From Streptomyces sp. AC555_RSS877 (GTDB taxonomy: Bacteria > Actinomycetota > Actinomycetes > Streptomycetales > Streptomycetaceae), in the NCBI RefSeq assembly GCF_019049245.1, contig NZ_JAGMUK010000054.1, positions 300,967-364,966 on the forward strand: DNA of 64,000 bases. The letters run 5' to 3'. Shown piece after piece: positions 57,443 through 64,000 of this stretch. Every line of letters begins with the position of its first letter. The first letter of the stretch is position 1. The notes under the pieces are model-generated. The model worked only from the letters and a program-made list of their open reading frames with translations, was not told where the DNA came from and did no database searches. Made by a program: the position numbers and the translations under genes.

Positions 57443-58892
57443 CGGTCCGGGACACGCCGGCGAAGACCGTCGTGGCCAGGATCCAGCCGGCGATCACCAG
57501 GGCGTACGACAGCGTCTGGTACGGGCCCCCGGGGGCGAAGGCGCTTTCCTGGCCGAAGGAGATCACCGGCAGCAGCAGGTCGAGCGTGTAGAACACCGGG
57601 TCGAAGTCCGGGGCCTCGGACGGCTTGAGCGGGCGCGGGTGGTGCAGGGCGTACGTGACCGAGCCGATCGCCAGCAGCGACAGCAGCCACACGCAGGCGC
57701 GCAGCGGACGGAAGCCGTAGCCGACGGTGGCGTCCTGGACGTGGCCCCACAGGCGGCCGTACCAGGGGAGCGTGGTGCGGTGCCGGCGCTGCTTGGCGAG
57801 CTGGACGAGCCGGGCGGCCCGGTCGTCGCCGATGCGCAGATAGGCGGCGGTCAACTGCTCGTAGGCGTGCGGGACGTAGCCCTCGTCGTCGCGGTCCAGC
57901 ATCGCCAGGCGGCGCGCGGCGGGTTCATGGGGGGAGAGGGAGGCGTAGACGAGGCCGTTGAGGAGGACTCGTGCGGGCACCGCGTCCGCCTCCAGGAACA
58001 GTTCCTCGATCTGGGCACGGCGCAGATTGAGGATGCCGTCCACGGGCGGGCCCTTGCGCAGCCACAGCTCCCCGATGGTGGAGCTGCTCGCCCGCAGCAC
58101 CCCGTCTCCCGGGTTCGACAGATGGGCGTACGACAGGTCCAGGCGGCCCGAGACCCGAGCGCCCCGCAGGCCGATCCAGCCGAGCGTGCGCACGCCCCGC
58201 AGGTGGACGTCACCCTCCACGGCGAGGGTCTGCGCATCGAGGACGATCTCGCCGGGGTGGCTGAGCCGGGCGTCGGTGAGGTTGATCGACCCGGCGACCG
58301 TGGCACCGTTGAGACGCACCTCCCCGTGCGCCCGCAGCCCGGGAGCCCACAGGTCGTCGCCGAGGGTCACCTGATTGAGCTGGAGGGCCGGCTCGTCGGT
58401 GTCCGACGCGGTGAACTCCCCGCGTTCCATGAACAGCGCCCCGGCGATCTCTGCCCCGCCGAGCCGCACCGGCCCGTGGAAACGGCAGTCCGTCATCCGC
58501 AGCACGCCTTCCACCCGCATCGTGGCGGCGGTCAGCCCCGGCAGCACGGACCAGGAGAGGTTCAACTGGCGCAGGCGGGCGCCGTACAGCAGCGGGGCGT
58601 CCTCGAAGGAGCAGTGGCTCAGCCGTACGGCGTGGTCACTCGTCCCGTACCGCAGGTCGAGTACGCCGGTGATACGGGCGCCCGACAGTTTCAGCGCGGG
58701 TATCTCCCCGTCCTCGCGCGGGCCGTTGAGCAGCAGCGACCGCAACACGACTGCCCGGACGCTGCGTTCTCGGCCCCACTCGGCCCCGTGCGCCACGTCC
58801 TCGTCGTCCGCCGTACGGAAGTTCACGGACTCGCCCCGGGGAAACGCCCGCCACACGCGCAGTTCGGCCGGCGTCAAGTTGTCGATCTCCAT
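57429..58892 (-). CDS. Beta-helix (pentapeptide-like) protein with C-terminal membrane segments
   Basis: 487 aa. Residues ~60-320 are a series of ~20-residue beta-strand repeats (LKLSGARITGVLDLRYG, AEIAGALFMERGEF, ARVSGRLDLSYAHLS) suggesting a right-handed beta-helix. A basic helix then leads to two hydrophobic segments (ACVWLLSLLAIGSVTYAL and SYALVIAGWILATTVFAG) with a loop PVISFGQESAF between them, reminiscent of small two-helix channels. Often labelled only as hypothetical or oxidoreductase in streptomycetes. Function unknown. Confidence 0.75.
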   Translation of the reverse strand: MEIDNLTPAELRVWRAFPRGESVNFRTADDEDVAHGAEWGRERSVRAVVLRSLLLNGPREDGEIPALKLSGARITGVLDLRYGTSDHAVRLSHCSFEDAPLLYGARLRQLNLSWSVLPGLTAATMRVEGVLRMTDCRFHGPVRLGGAEIAGALFMERGEFTASDTDEPALQLNQVTLGDDLWAPGLRAHGEVRLNGATVAGSINLTDARLSHPGEIVLDAQTLAVEGDVHLRGVRTLGWIGLRGARVSGRLDLSYAHLSNPGDGVLRASSSTIGELWLRKGPPVDGILNLRRAQIEELFLEADAVPARVLLNGLVYASLSPHEPAARRLAMLDRDDEGYVPHAYEQLTAAYLRIGDDRAARLVQLAKQRRHRTTLPWYGRLWGHVQDATVGYGFRPLRACVWLLSLLAIGSVTYALHHPRPLKPSEAPDFDPVFYTLDLLLPVISFGQESAFAPGGPYQTLSYALVIAGWILATTVFAGVSRTVSRQ

Positions 58893-58982
58893 CAGCGGGG
58901 ACTCTGACGTGCCGTCCCGCGGGTGTCAACTCCCCACGGCCGCAGGGACGCACGGCGCGCGAAGCCGCCCGTCGACGACGAG

Positions 58983-59052
58983 GGCCCGGGCCACCACGTG
59001 GGCGCCCTCGCCGCGTCGGAGGTCCGCGCGAGTTCGTGTGGTGGCCCGGGCC
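58983..59052. repeat. Perfect 15-bp inverted repeat with 40-nt loop
   Basis: GGCCCGGGCCACCAC (58983-58997) and its exact reverse complement (59038-59052) flank a 40-nt segment in the 174-bp gap between the histidine phosphatase stop and the start of the beta-helix protein gene. It may act as a terminator for the carbon-metabolism operon, although the loop is long; the left arm is itself partly palindromic. Confidence 0.7.
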
Positions 59053-59066
59053 GCCGTACAGCGTCG

Positions 59067-59654
59067 TTACGGCCTGGTGTTCCACTCCGCGATCACCGGT
59101 CGGCCGTGTTCTGTGGACAGTCGGCTGAACGTCGCCGTCGCCAGCTGGAACAGCCGGCCGTCCGCAGGATCCAGTCCCAGCCGACGTGCCGTCAGTACGC
59201 GCAGGAAGTGGGAGTGCGCCACGAGGATCACATCCCCGTCGGGGAGGGCGGCGTCCACCCGGGCGAGCACCCGGTCGGCGCGCAGTCCCACCTCGGCGGG
59301 CGACTCGCCCGGACGCCCGTCGGCACCGGGCGGCACGCCGTCGGTCCACAGGTACCAGTCGGGCCGGGTGCGGTGGATGTCGACGGTGGTGACGCCCTCG
59401 TAGCCGCCGTAGTCCCATTCGTGCAGGTCGGGATCGGACACGACCCCGTTGATGCCCGCCAGTTCGGCGGTGCGTATCGCGCGGGCGAGCGGGCTCGTCA
59501 GCGCGAGTGCGAAGGTCCGCGACGAGAGGAGCGGAGCGAGCGACTTGGCCTGTTCCTCGCCGTGCTGGGTGAGGGGCAGGTCGGTCCGGCTGGTGTGCCG
59601 GCCCGACACGCTCCACTCCGTCTCACCGTGGCGGACCAGAAGGAGATCCCCCAC
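59067..59654 (-). CDS. Histidine phosphatase family protein (phosphoglycerate-mutase-like)
   Basis: 195 aa. Catalytic RHG motif LLVRHGETEWS at the N-terminus (His9 region), LTSPLARAIRTAEL and the second histidine in ILVAHSHFLRVL. Removes phosphate from a sugar phosphate or similar compound. The GTG start is 8 nt after the gnd stop, so it is the last gene of the zwf-opcA-pgi-gnd transcript and may act on a pentose or hexose phosphate (inference). Confidence 0.85.
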   Translation of the reverse strand: MGDLLLVRHGETEWSVSGRHTSRTDLPLTQHGEEQAKSLAPLLSSRTFALALTSPLARAIRTAELAGINGVVSDPDLHEWDYGGYEGVTTVDIHRTRPDWYLWTDGVPPGADGRPGESPAEVGLRADRVLARVDAALPDGDVILVAHSHFLRVLTARRLGLDPADGRLFQLATATFSRLSTEHGRPVIAEWNTRP

Positions 59655-59662
59655 GGCCGGGC

Positions 59663-60541
59663 CTACTTCGCCGACTCGACGGCGTGGCCGCCGAACTGGT
59701 TGCGCAGGGCGGCGACCATCTTCATCTGCGGGGAGTCGTCCTGGCGGGACGCGAACCGCGCGAACAGCGACGCCGTGATCGCGGGCAGCGGCACCGCGTT
59801 GTCGATGGCGGCCTCGACGGTCCAGCGGCCCTCGCCGGAGTCCTGCGCGAAGCCCTTCAGCTTCTCCAGGTGCTCGTCGTCGTCAAGGGCGTTGACGGCG
59901 AGGTCGAGGAGCCAGGAGCGGATGACGGTGCCCTCCTGCCAGGAGCGGAAGACCTCGCGCACGTCGGTGACGGAGTCCACCGCCTCCAGGAGCTCCCAGC
60001 CCTCGGCGTAGGCCTGCATCATGGCGTACTCGATGCCGTTGTGGACCATCTTGGAGAAGTGCCCGGCGCCGACCTTGCCGGCGTGGACGAACCCGGCTTC
60101 GCCCTCGGGCTTGAGCGCGTCGAAGATCGGCTGGATCCGGTCGACGTGCTCCTTGTCGCCGCCGACCATCAGGGCGTAGCCGTTCGCGAGGCCCCAGACG
60201 CCGCCGGAGACGCCGGCGTCGACGAAGCCGATGCCCTTGGCGCCGAGCTCAAAGGCGTGCTTCTCGTCGTCGGTCCAGCGGGAGTTGCCCCCGTCGACCA
60301 CCGTGTCACCGGCGGACAGCAGGTCGCCGAGTTCGTCGACGACGGACTGGGTGGCGGCGCCGGCCGGGACCATCACCCAGACCGTGCGGGGGGCTTCGAG
60401 CTTGTCGACCAGTTCGGCCAGGCCGCTCACGTCGGAGAGTTCGGGGTTGCGGTCGTAGCCGATGACGGTGTGGCCGGCGCGGCGGATCCGCTCGCGCATG
60501 TTGCCGCCCATCTTGCCGAGGCCGATGAGTCCCAGCTGCAT
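59663..60541 (-). CDS. gnd: 6-phosphogluconate dehydrogenase, short (NAD-type) form
   Basis: 292 aa. The short type of the family (the classical form is ~470). NAD-binding LGLIGLGKMGGNM, sugar-phosphate site GVSGGVWGLANGYALMVGG and catalytic KMVHNGIEY are all intact. It oxidatively decarboxylates 6-phosphogluconate to ribulose 5-phosphate. It starts 6 nt after pgi on the same strand, in one operon with zwf and opcA. From memory this matches S. coelicolor SCO6658. Confidence 0.92.
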   Translation of the reverse strand: MQLGLIGLGKMGGNMRERIRRAGHTVIGYDRNPELSDVSGLAELVDKLEAPRTVWVMVPAGAATQSVVDELGDLLSAGDTVVDGGNSRWTDDEKHAFELGAKGIGFVDAGVSGGVWGLANGYALMVGGDKEHVDRIQPIFDALKPEGEAGFVHAGKVGAGHFSKMVHNGIEYAMMQAYAEGWELLEAVDSVTDVREVFRSWQEGTVIRSWLLDLAVNALDDDEHLEKLKGFAQDSGEGRWTVEAAIDNAVPLPAITASLFARFASRQDDSPQMKMVAALRNQFGGHAVESAK

Positions 60542-60547
60542 GTCAGT

Positions 60548-62218
60548 TCACTTCCTGAGGTCGCGGTAGGTGGCCACGAGAGCGGCGGTGGACGAGTCGA
60601 GACCGGGGACGTCCGCGCCCTCGGTCAGGGCGGGCTCGACGCGCTTGGCGAGGACCTTGCCGAGCTCGACGCCCCACTGGTCGAAGGAGTCGATGTTCCA
60701 GATCGCGCCCTGGACGAACACCTTGTGCTCGTAGAGGGCGATGAGCTGGCCGAGGACGGACGGCGTGAGTTCCTTCGCCAGGATCGTGGTGGTGGGGTGG
60801 TTGCCCTGGAAGGTGCGGTGCGGCACCTGCTCCTCGGCCACGCCCTCCCCGCGCACCTCGTCCGCGGTCTTGCCGAAGGCGAGCGCCTGGCCCTGGGCGA
60901 ACAGGTTGGCCATCAGGAGGTCGTGCTGCGCCTTGAGATCGTCGCTCAGCTCGCCGACCGGGCGGGCGAAGCCGATCAGGTCGGCCGGGATGACCTTGGT
61001 GCCCTGGTGGATCAACTGGTAGTAGGCGTGCTGCCCGTTGGTGCCGGGCGTGCCCCACACCACGGGGCCGGTCTGCCACTGGACCGGGTTGCCGTCGCGG
61101 TCCACGGACTTGCCGTTGGACTCCATGTCCAGCTGCTGGAGGTAGGCGGTGAACTTGGACAGGTAGTGGCTGTAGGGCAGTACCGCGTGCGACTGGGCGT
61201 CGAAGAAGTTGCCGTACCAGACGCCCAACAGGCCCAGGAGCAGAGGGGCGTTGTCCTCGGCGGGCTCGTTGCGGAAGTGTTCGTCGACGATGCGGAAACC
61301 GTCGAGCATCTCCAGGAAGTGGTCCGGGCCGATGGCGATCATCAGGGAGAGGCCGATGGCCGAGTCGAAGGAGTAGCGGCCGCCGACCCAGTCCCAGAAC
61401 CGGAACATGTTGTCCGGGTCGATGCCGAACTCGGTGACCTTCTCGGCGTTCGTCGACAGGGCGACGAAGTGCTTCGCGACGGCCTTGTCCTCGCCGAGGC
61501 CGGCCGGGCCGTGCAGCAGCCAGGAGCGGGCGGCGGTGGCGTTGGTGATCGTCTCGATGGTGGTGAACGTCTTGGACGCGACGATGAACAGGGTCTCCGC
61601 CGGGTCCAGGTCGCGCAGCGCCTCGTGGAGGTCGGCGCCGTCCACGTTCGACACGAAACGGAACGTCAACTCCCGTGCCGTGCAGGCGCGCAGGGCCTCG
61701 TAGGCCATCGCGGGGCCCAGGTCGGAGCCACCGATGCCGATGTTGACGACGTTCTTGATCCGCTTGCCGGTGTGGCCGGTCCACTCGCCGGAGCGGACGC
61801 GGCCGGCGAAGGCGGCCATCTGGTCGAGGACCGTGTGCACCTCGGGCACGACGTTCTCGCCGTCGACCTCGATCACCGCGTTCGCGGGGACACGCAGGGC
61901 GCTGTGCAGGACGGCGCGGTCCTCGGTGACGTTGATCTTGTCGCCGCGGAACATGGCGTCGCGCAGTCCGAACACGTCGGTGGCGGTGGCGAGTTCCCGC
62001 AGCAGGGCGAGGGTCTCGTCGGTGACCAGGTGCTTGGAGTAGTCGATGCGCAGGTCGCCGACGCGCACGACGTACCGCTCCGCGCGCCCCGGGTCCGTCG
62101 CGAACAGCTCACGCAGGTGCGCGTGCCACTGGGCGCGATGGTCCTCGAGGGCCGCCCACTGCGGCCGCCGGGTGAGGGTGGGGGAGTCGGAAGGGGAGCC
62201 GGTGGGGGAGTCAGACAT
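60548..62218 (-). CDS. pgi: Glucose-6-phosphate isomerase
   Basis: 556 aa, the normal length. Signatures: IGIGGSDLGPAMAYEAL (phosphate site), FIVASKTFTTIET, GGRYSFDSAIGLSL and the C-terminal GAIWNIDSFDQWGVELGK. It interconverts glucose and fructose 6-phosphates. The start overlaps the opcA stop by 8 nt. Placing pgi inside the pentose-phosphate operon joins the recycling of fructose 6-phosphate to the oxidative branch; from memory S. coelicolor has this as the SCO6659 copy. Confidence 0.93.
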   Translation of the reverse strand: MSDSPTGSPSDSPTLTRRPQWAALEDHRAQWHAHLRELFATDPGRAERYVVRVGDLRIDYSKHLVTDETLALLRELATATDVFGLRDAMFRGDKINVTEDRAVLHSALRVPANAVIEVDGENVVPEVHTVLDQMAAFAGRVRSGEWTGHTGKRIKNVVNIGIGGSDLGPAMAYEALRACTARELTFRFVSNVDGADLHEALRDLDPAETLFIVASKTFTTIETITNATAARSWLLHGPAGLGEDKAVAKHFVALSTNAEKVTEFGIDPDNMFRFWDWVGGRYSFDSAIGLSLMIAIGPDHFLEMLDGFRIVDEHFRNEPAEDNAPLLLGLLGVWYGNFFDAQSHAVLPYSHYLSKFTAYLQQLDMESNGKSVDRDGNPVQWQTGPVVWGTPGTNGQHAYYQLIHQGTKVIPADLIGFARPVGELSDDLKAQHDLLMANLFAQGQALAFGKTADEVRGEGVAEEQVPHRTFQGNHPTTTILAKELTPSVLGQLIALYEHKVFVQGAIWNIDSFDQWGVELGKVLAKRVEPALTEGADVPGLDSSTAALVATYRDLRK

Positions 62219-63146
62219 GTGCGGGGATCTCCTTGGTGGCCTCGCCCCGCAGGGCGACGGCGTACATCTCGTCCGCGTCGAGGCGCCGCAGCTCCTCGGC
62301 GATGAGTTCGGAGGTGGTGCGCACCTTCAGAGCGAGGGTGCGGGAGGGCTGGCCCGGCAGGGACAGCGTGGCCAGCGGGCCCTCGGGGCGGTCGATGACG
62401 ATCTCGCCGTTCGCGGTGCCCAGCCGTACGGCCGTGACGACCGGACCGGCGGTGACGATCCGGTCGGCGGTGACGCCGAGGCGGGCCTCCAGCCAGCGGG
62501 CCAGCAGTTCGGCGGCCGGGTTCTCCTCCTCGGCCTCCACGGCCGCCGAGGTCACCTTCACCCGGGCCTGGTCCAGGGCCGCGGCCAGCATCGAGCGCCA
62601 CGGGGTGAGCCGGGTCCAGGCGAGGTCGGTGTCGCCGGGGGCGTAGGAGCGGACCCGTGCCTCCAGCACCTGGAGCGGGTTCTCCACCGCGTACAGATCG
62701 GTGATCCGGCGCTGGGCGAGCGCTCCCAGCGGGTCCTTCGCCGGGTTCTCCGGCGCGTCCACCGGCCACCACACCACGACCGGAGCGTCCGGCAGCAGCA
62801 GCGGCAGGACGACGGAGTCGGCGTGGTCGGACACCTCGCCGTACGTCCTGAGGATGACCGTCTCGCCGGTGCCCGCGTCGGCGCCCACCCGCACCTCGGC
62901 GTCGAGGTGGGAGTTGGTGCGGTCGCGCGGGGTGCGCGCGTGGCGCTTGATGACGACCAGGGTGCGCGAGGGGTGCTCGTGCGAGGCCTCCTCGGCCGCC
63001 TTGATCGCGTCGTAGGCGTTCTCCTCGTCCGTGACGATCACCATCGTCAGGACCATGCCCACGGCGGGGGTGCCGATGGCGCGGCGGCCCTTCACCAACG
63101 CCTTGTTGATCTTGCTTGCCGTGGTGTCGGTCAGGTCGATCTTCAT
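62211..63146 (-). CDS. opcA: Glucose-6-phosphate dehydrogenase assembly protein OpcA
   Basis: 311 aa. Starts MKIDLTDTTASKINKAL and contains VVVWWPVDAPENPAKDPLG and DLAWTRLTPWRSMLAAALDQ, all features of OpcA, which is needed for activity of G6P dehydrogenase in actinomycetes and cyanobacteria. Start overlaps the zwf stop (ATGA) and stop overlaps the pgi start, so the three proteins are made in fixed order. Confidence 0.93.
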   Translation of the reverse strand: MKIDLTDTTASKINKALVKGRRAIGTPAVGMVLTMVIVTDEENAYDAIKAAEEASHEHPSRTLVVIKRHARTPRDRTNSHLDAEVRVGADAGTGETVILRTYGEVSDHADSVVLPLLLPDAPVVVWWPVDAPENPAKDPLGALAQRRITDLYAVENPLQVLEARVRSYAPGDTDLAWTRLTPWRSMLAAALDQARVKVTSAAVEAEEENPAAELLARWLEARLGVTADRIVTAGPVVTAVRLGTANGEIVIDRPEGPLATLSLPGQPSRTLALKVRTTSELIAEELRRLDADEMYAVALRGEATKEIPAHV

Positions 63147-64000
63147 GGCCTGCGCCAGCTCCGTCCGTCTCGTGCGAGCATCTCGTCGGCTTCCTCGGGT
63201 CCCCAGCTGCCCGACGCGTAGCGCGCCGGCCTGCCGTGGTTCGCCCAGTGCTCCTCGATCGGGTCGAGGATCTTCCAGGACTCTTCCACTTCCTGGTGAC
63301 GGGGGAACAGGTTGGCGTCGCCCAGCAGGACATCCAGGATGAGCCGCTCGTACGCCTCCGGGCTGGACTCCGTGAACGACTCGCCGTACGCGAAGTCCAT
63401 CGTCACGTCCCGGATCTCCATCGAGGTGCCCGGCACCTTCGACCCGAAGCGGACCGTCATGCCCTCGTCGGGCTGGACGCGGATCACGATCGCGTTCTGG
63501 CCCAGCTCCTCGGTGGCCGTGGAGTCGAAGGGGGAGTGCGGGGCCCGCTGGAAGACGACGGCGATCTCGGTGACGCGGCGGCCGAGCCGCTTGCCGGTGC
63601 GCAGGTAGAAGGGCACACCCGCCCAGCGCCGGTTGTCGACGTTCAGCCTGATGGCGGCGTACGTGTCCGTCGTGGAGGCCTGGTCGATGCCGTCCTCGTC
63701 GAGGTAGCCGCGCACCTGCTCGCCGCCCTGCCAGGCGGCCGCGTACTGCCCGCGCACCGTGTGGGCGCCGATGTCCTCCGGCAGTTTCACGGCCTTGAGC
63801 ACCTTCAGCTTCTCCATGAGCAGCGACTCGGCGTCGAAGGCGGCCGGCTCCTCCATGGCGGTCAGCGCCATGAGCTGCAGGAGGTGGTTCTGGATGACGT
63901 CGCGGGCGGCGCCGATGCCGTCGTAGTAGCCGGCCCGGCCGCCGATGCCGATGTCCTCGGCCATGGTGATCTGCACGTGGTCCACGAAGGACCGGTTCCA
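63143..64000 (-). CDS. zwf: Glucose-6-phosphate 1-dehydrogenase, C-terminal part (5' end outside window)
   Basis: 286 codons reach the window edge; the frame is open to base 64000, so the N-terminal NADP-binding and RIDHYLGKE-type active-site part lies outside. Visible segments are AEDIGIGGRAGYYDGIGAARDVIQNH (read in parts: EDIGIGGRAGYYD, ARDVIQNHLLQ), VPFYLRTGKRLG and ERLILDVLLGDANLFPRHQEV, all typical of the second half. Oxidises glucose 6-phosphate to 6-phosphogluconolactone. First of the operon genes visible here. Confidence 0.93.
   Translation of the reverse strand, partial: WNRSFVDHVQITMAEDIGIGGRAGYYDGIGAARDVIQNHLLQLMALTAMEEPAAFDAESLLMEKLKVLKAVKLPEDIGAHTVRGQYAAAWQGGEQVRGYLDEDGIDQASTTDTYAAIRLNVDNRRWAGVPFYLRTGKRLGRRVTEIAVVFQRAPHSPFDSTATEELGQNAIVIRVQPDEGMTVRFGSKVPGTSMEIRDVTMDFAYGESFTESSPEAYERLILDVLLGDANLFPRHQEVEESWKILDPIEEHWANHGRPARYASGSWGPEEADEMLARDGRSWRRP

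Noticed and set aside
59684..62305. Plus-strand open frame of 873 codons opposite gnd and pgi.
   Set aside because: Low-complexity Val/Asp/Gly/Leu translation, antisense to clear gnd and pgi genes; treated as a shadow.

Overview
The window is chromosomal DNA from a Streptomyces-type actinomycete. G+C is very high, third codon positions are almost all G or C, ATGA/GTGA start-stop overlaps are common, GTG and TTG starts occur, and nearly every protein resembles Streptomyces families. From memory, several blocks resemble S. coelicolor SCO6583-SCO6589 (frc, ThDP enzyme, sucCD, DHA2 pump, second EF-G) and SCO6650-SCO6663 (PTPS homologue, GTP cyclohydrolase II homologue, gnd, pgi, opcA, zwf). I see no insertion sequence, integrase, CRISPR array or rRNA.

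Layout. 1-2100: the end of a secreted sugar-dehydrogenase-like protein and a ThuA/DUF1080 lipoprotein. 2331-9591: a tightly overlapping ebo-type operon (inositol-phosphate-synthase-like, UbiA-like prenyltransferase, TIM-barrel isomerase, EboA, TatD hydrolase, EboE, nucleotide pyrophosphatase), followed by a Tat-exported TIM-barrel protein (9650-10723). 10838-21243: an oxalate/formyl-CoA type locus. It has an OFA transporter, an ADP-forming acyl-CoA synthetase, a formyl-CoA transferase and a ThDP lyase on the minus strand, divergent from second copies of sucC and sucD and an aldehyde dehydrogenase. A palindromic operator lies between the two arms. 21419-24890: a DUF2254 membrane protein, tRNA-Leu(GAG), a TetR regulator, and the remains of a deleted xanthine dehydrogenase operon that ends in xdhC. 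24920-31554: a DHA2 efflux pump, a second EF-G with an internal repeat, an alpha/beta hydrolase, an SCO5389-like protein and a CooC-like ATPase.

31678-36752 is a predicted nickel-responsive operon (GNAT, solute-binding lipoprotein, fused permease, MFS). It has a Nur-box-like sequence over its -10 and probably makes a leaderless mRNA. 36875-44264 is the most interesting part: an uncharacterised nucleotide/pterin-like biosynthetic cluster. It has a GTP cyclohydrolase II homologue with Met at residue 120, a creatininase-family candidate deformylase, a PTPS-fold protein that lacks normal zinc and catalytic residues, and a reductase, glycosyltransferase, methyltransferase, CDP-alcohol phosphatidyltransferase and LPG-synthase-like membrane protein. 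44298-48658 carries an ornithine-cyclodeaminase-like protein, an FAD amine oxidase and both halves of the saccharopine pathway (LYS1-like and LYS9-like).

48665-51903 holds a beta-lactamase-family hydrolase, a PPOX/F420-type protein and an MFS pump. 52251-57442 is a shikimate/quinate catabolic unit (MHS transporter, TetR regulator, shikimate dehydrogenase, 3-dehydroshikimate dehydratase). 57429-58892 is a beta-helix-like membrane protein. 59067-64000 is a minus-strand carbon-metabolism operon: zwf (cut by the window edge), opcA, pgi, gnd and a histidine phosphatase.

All functions come from reading the translations by eye. No database search was run, and locus comparisons to S. coelicolor are from memory.
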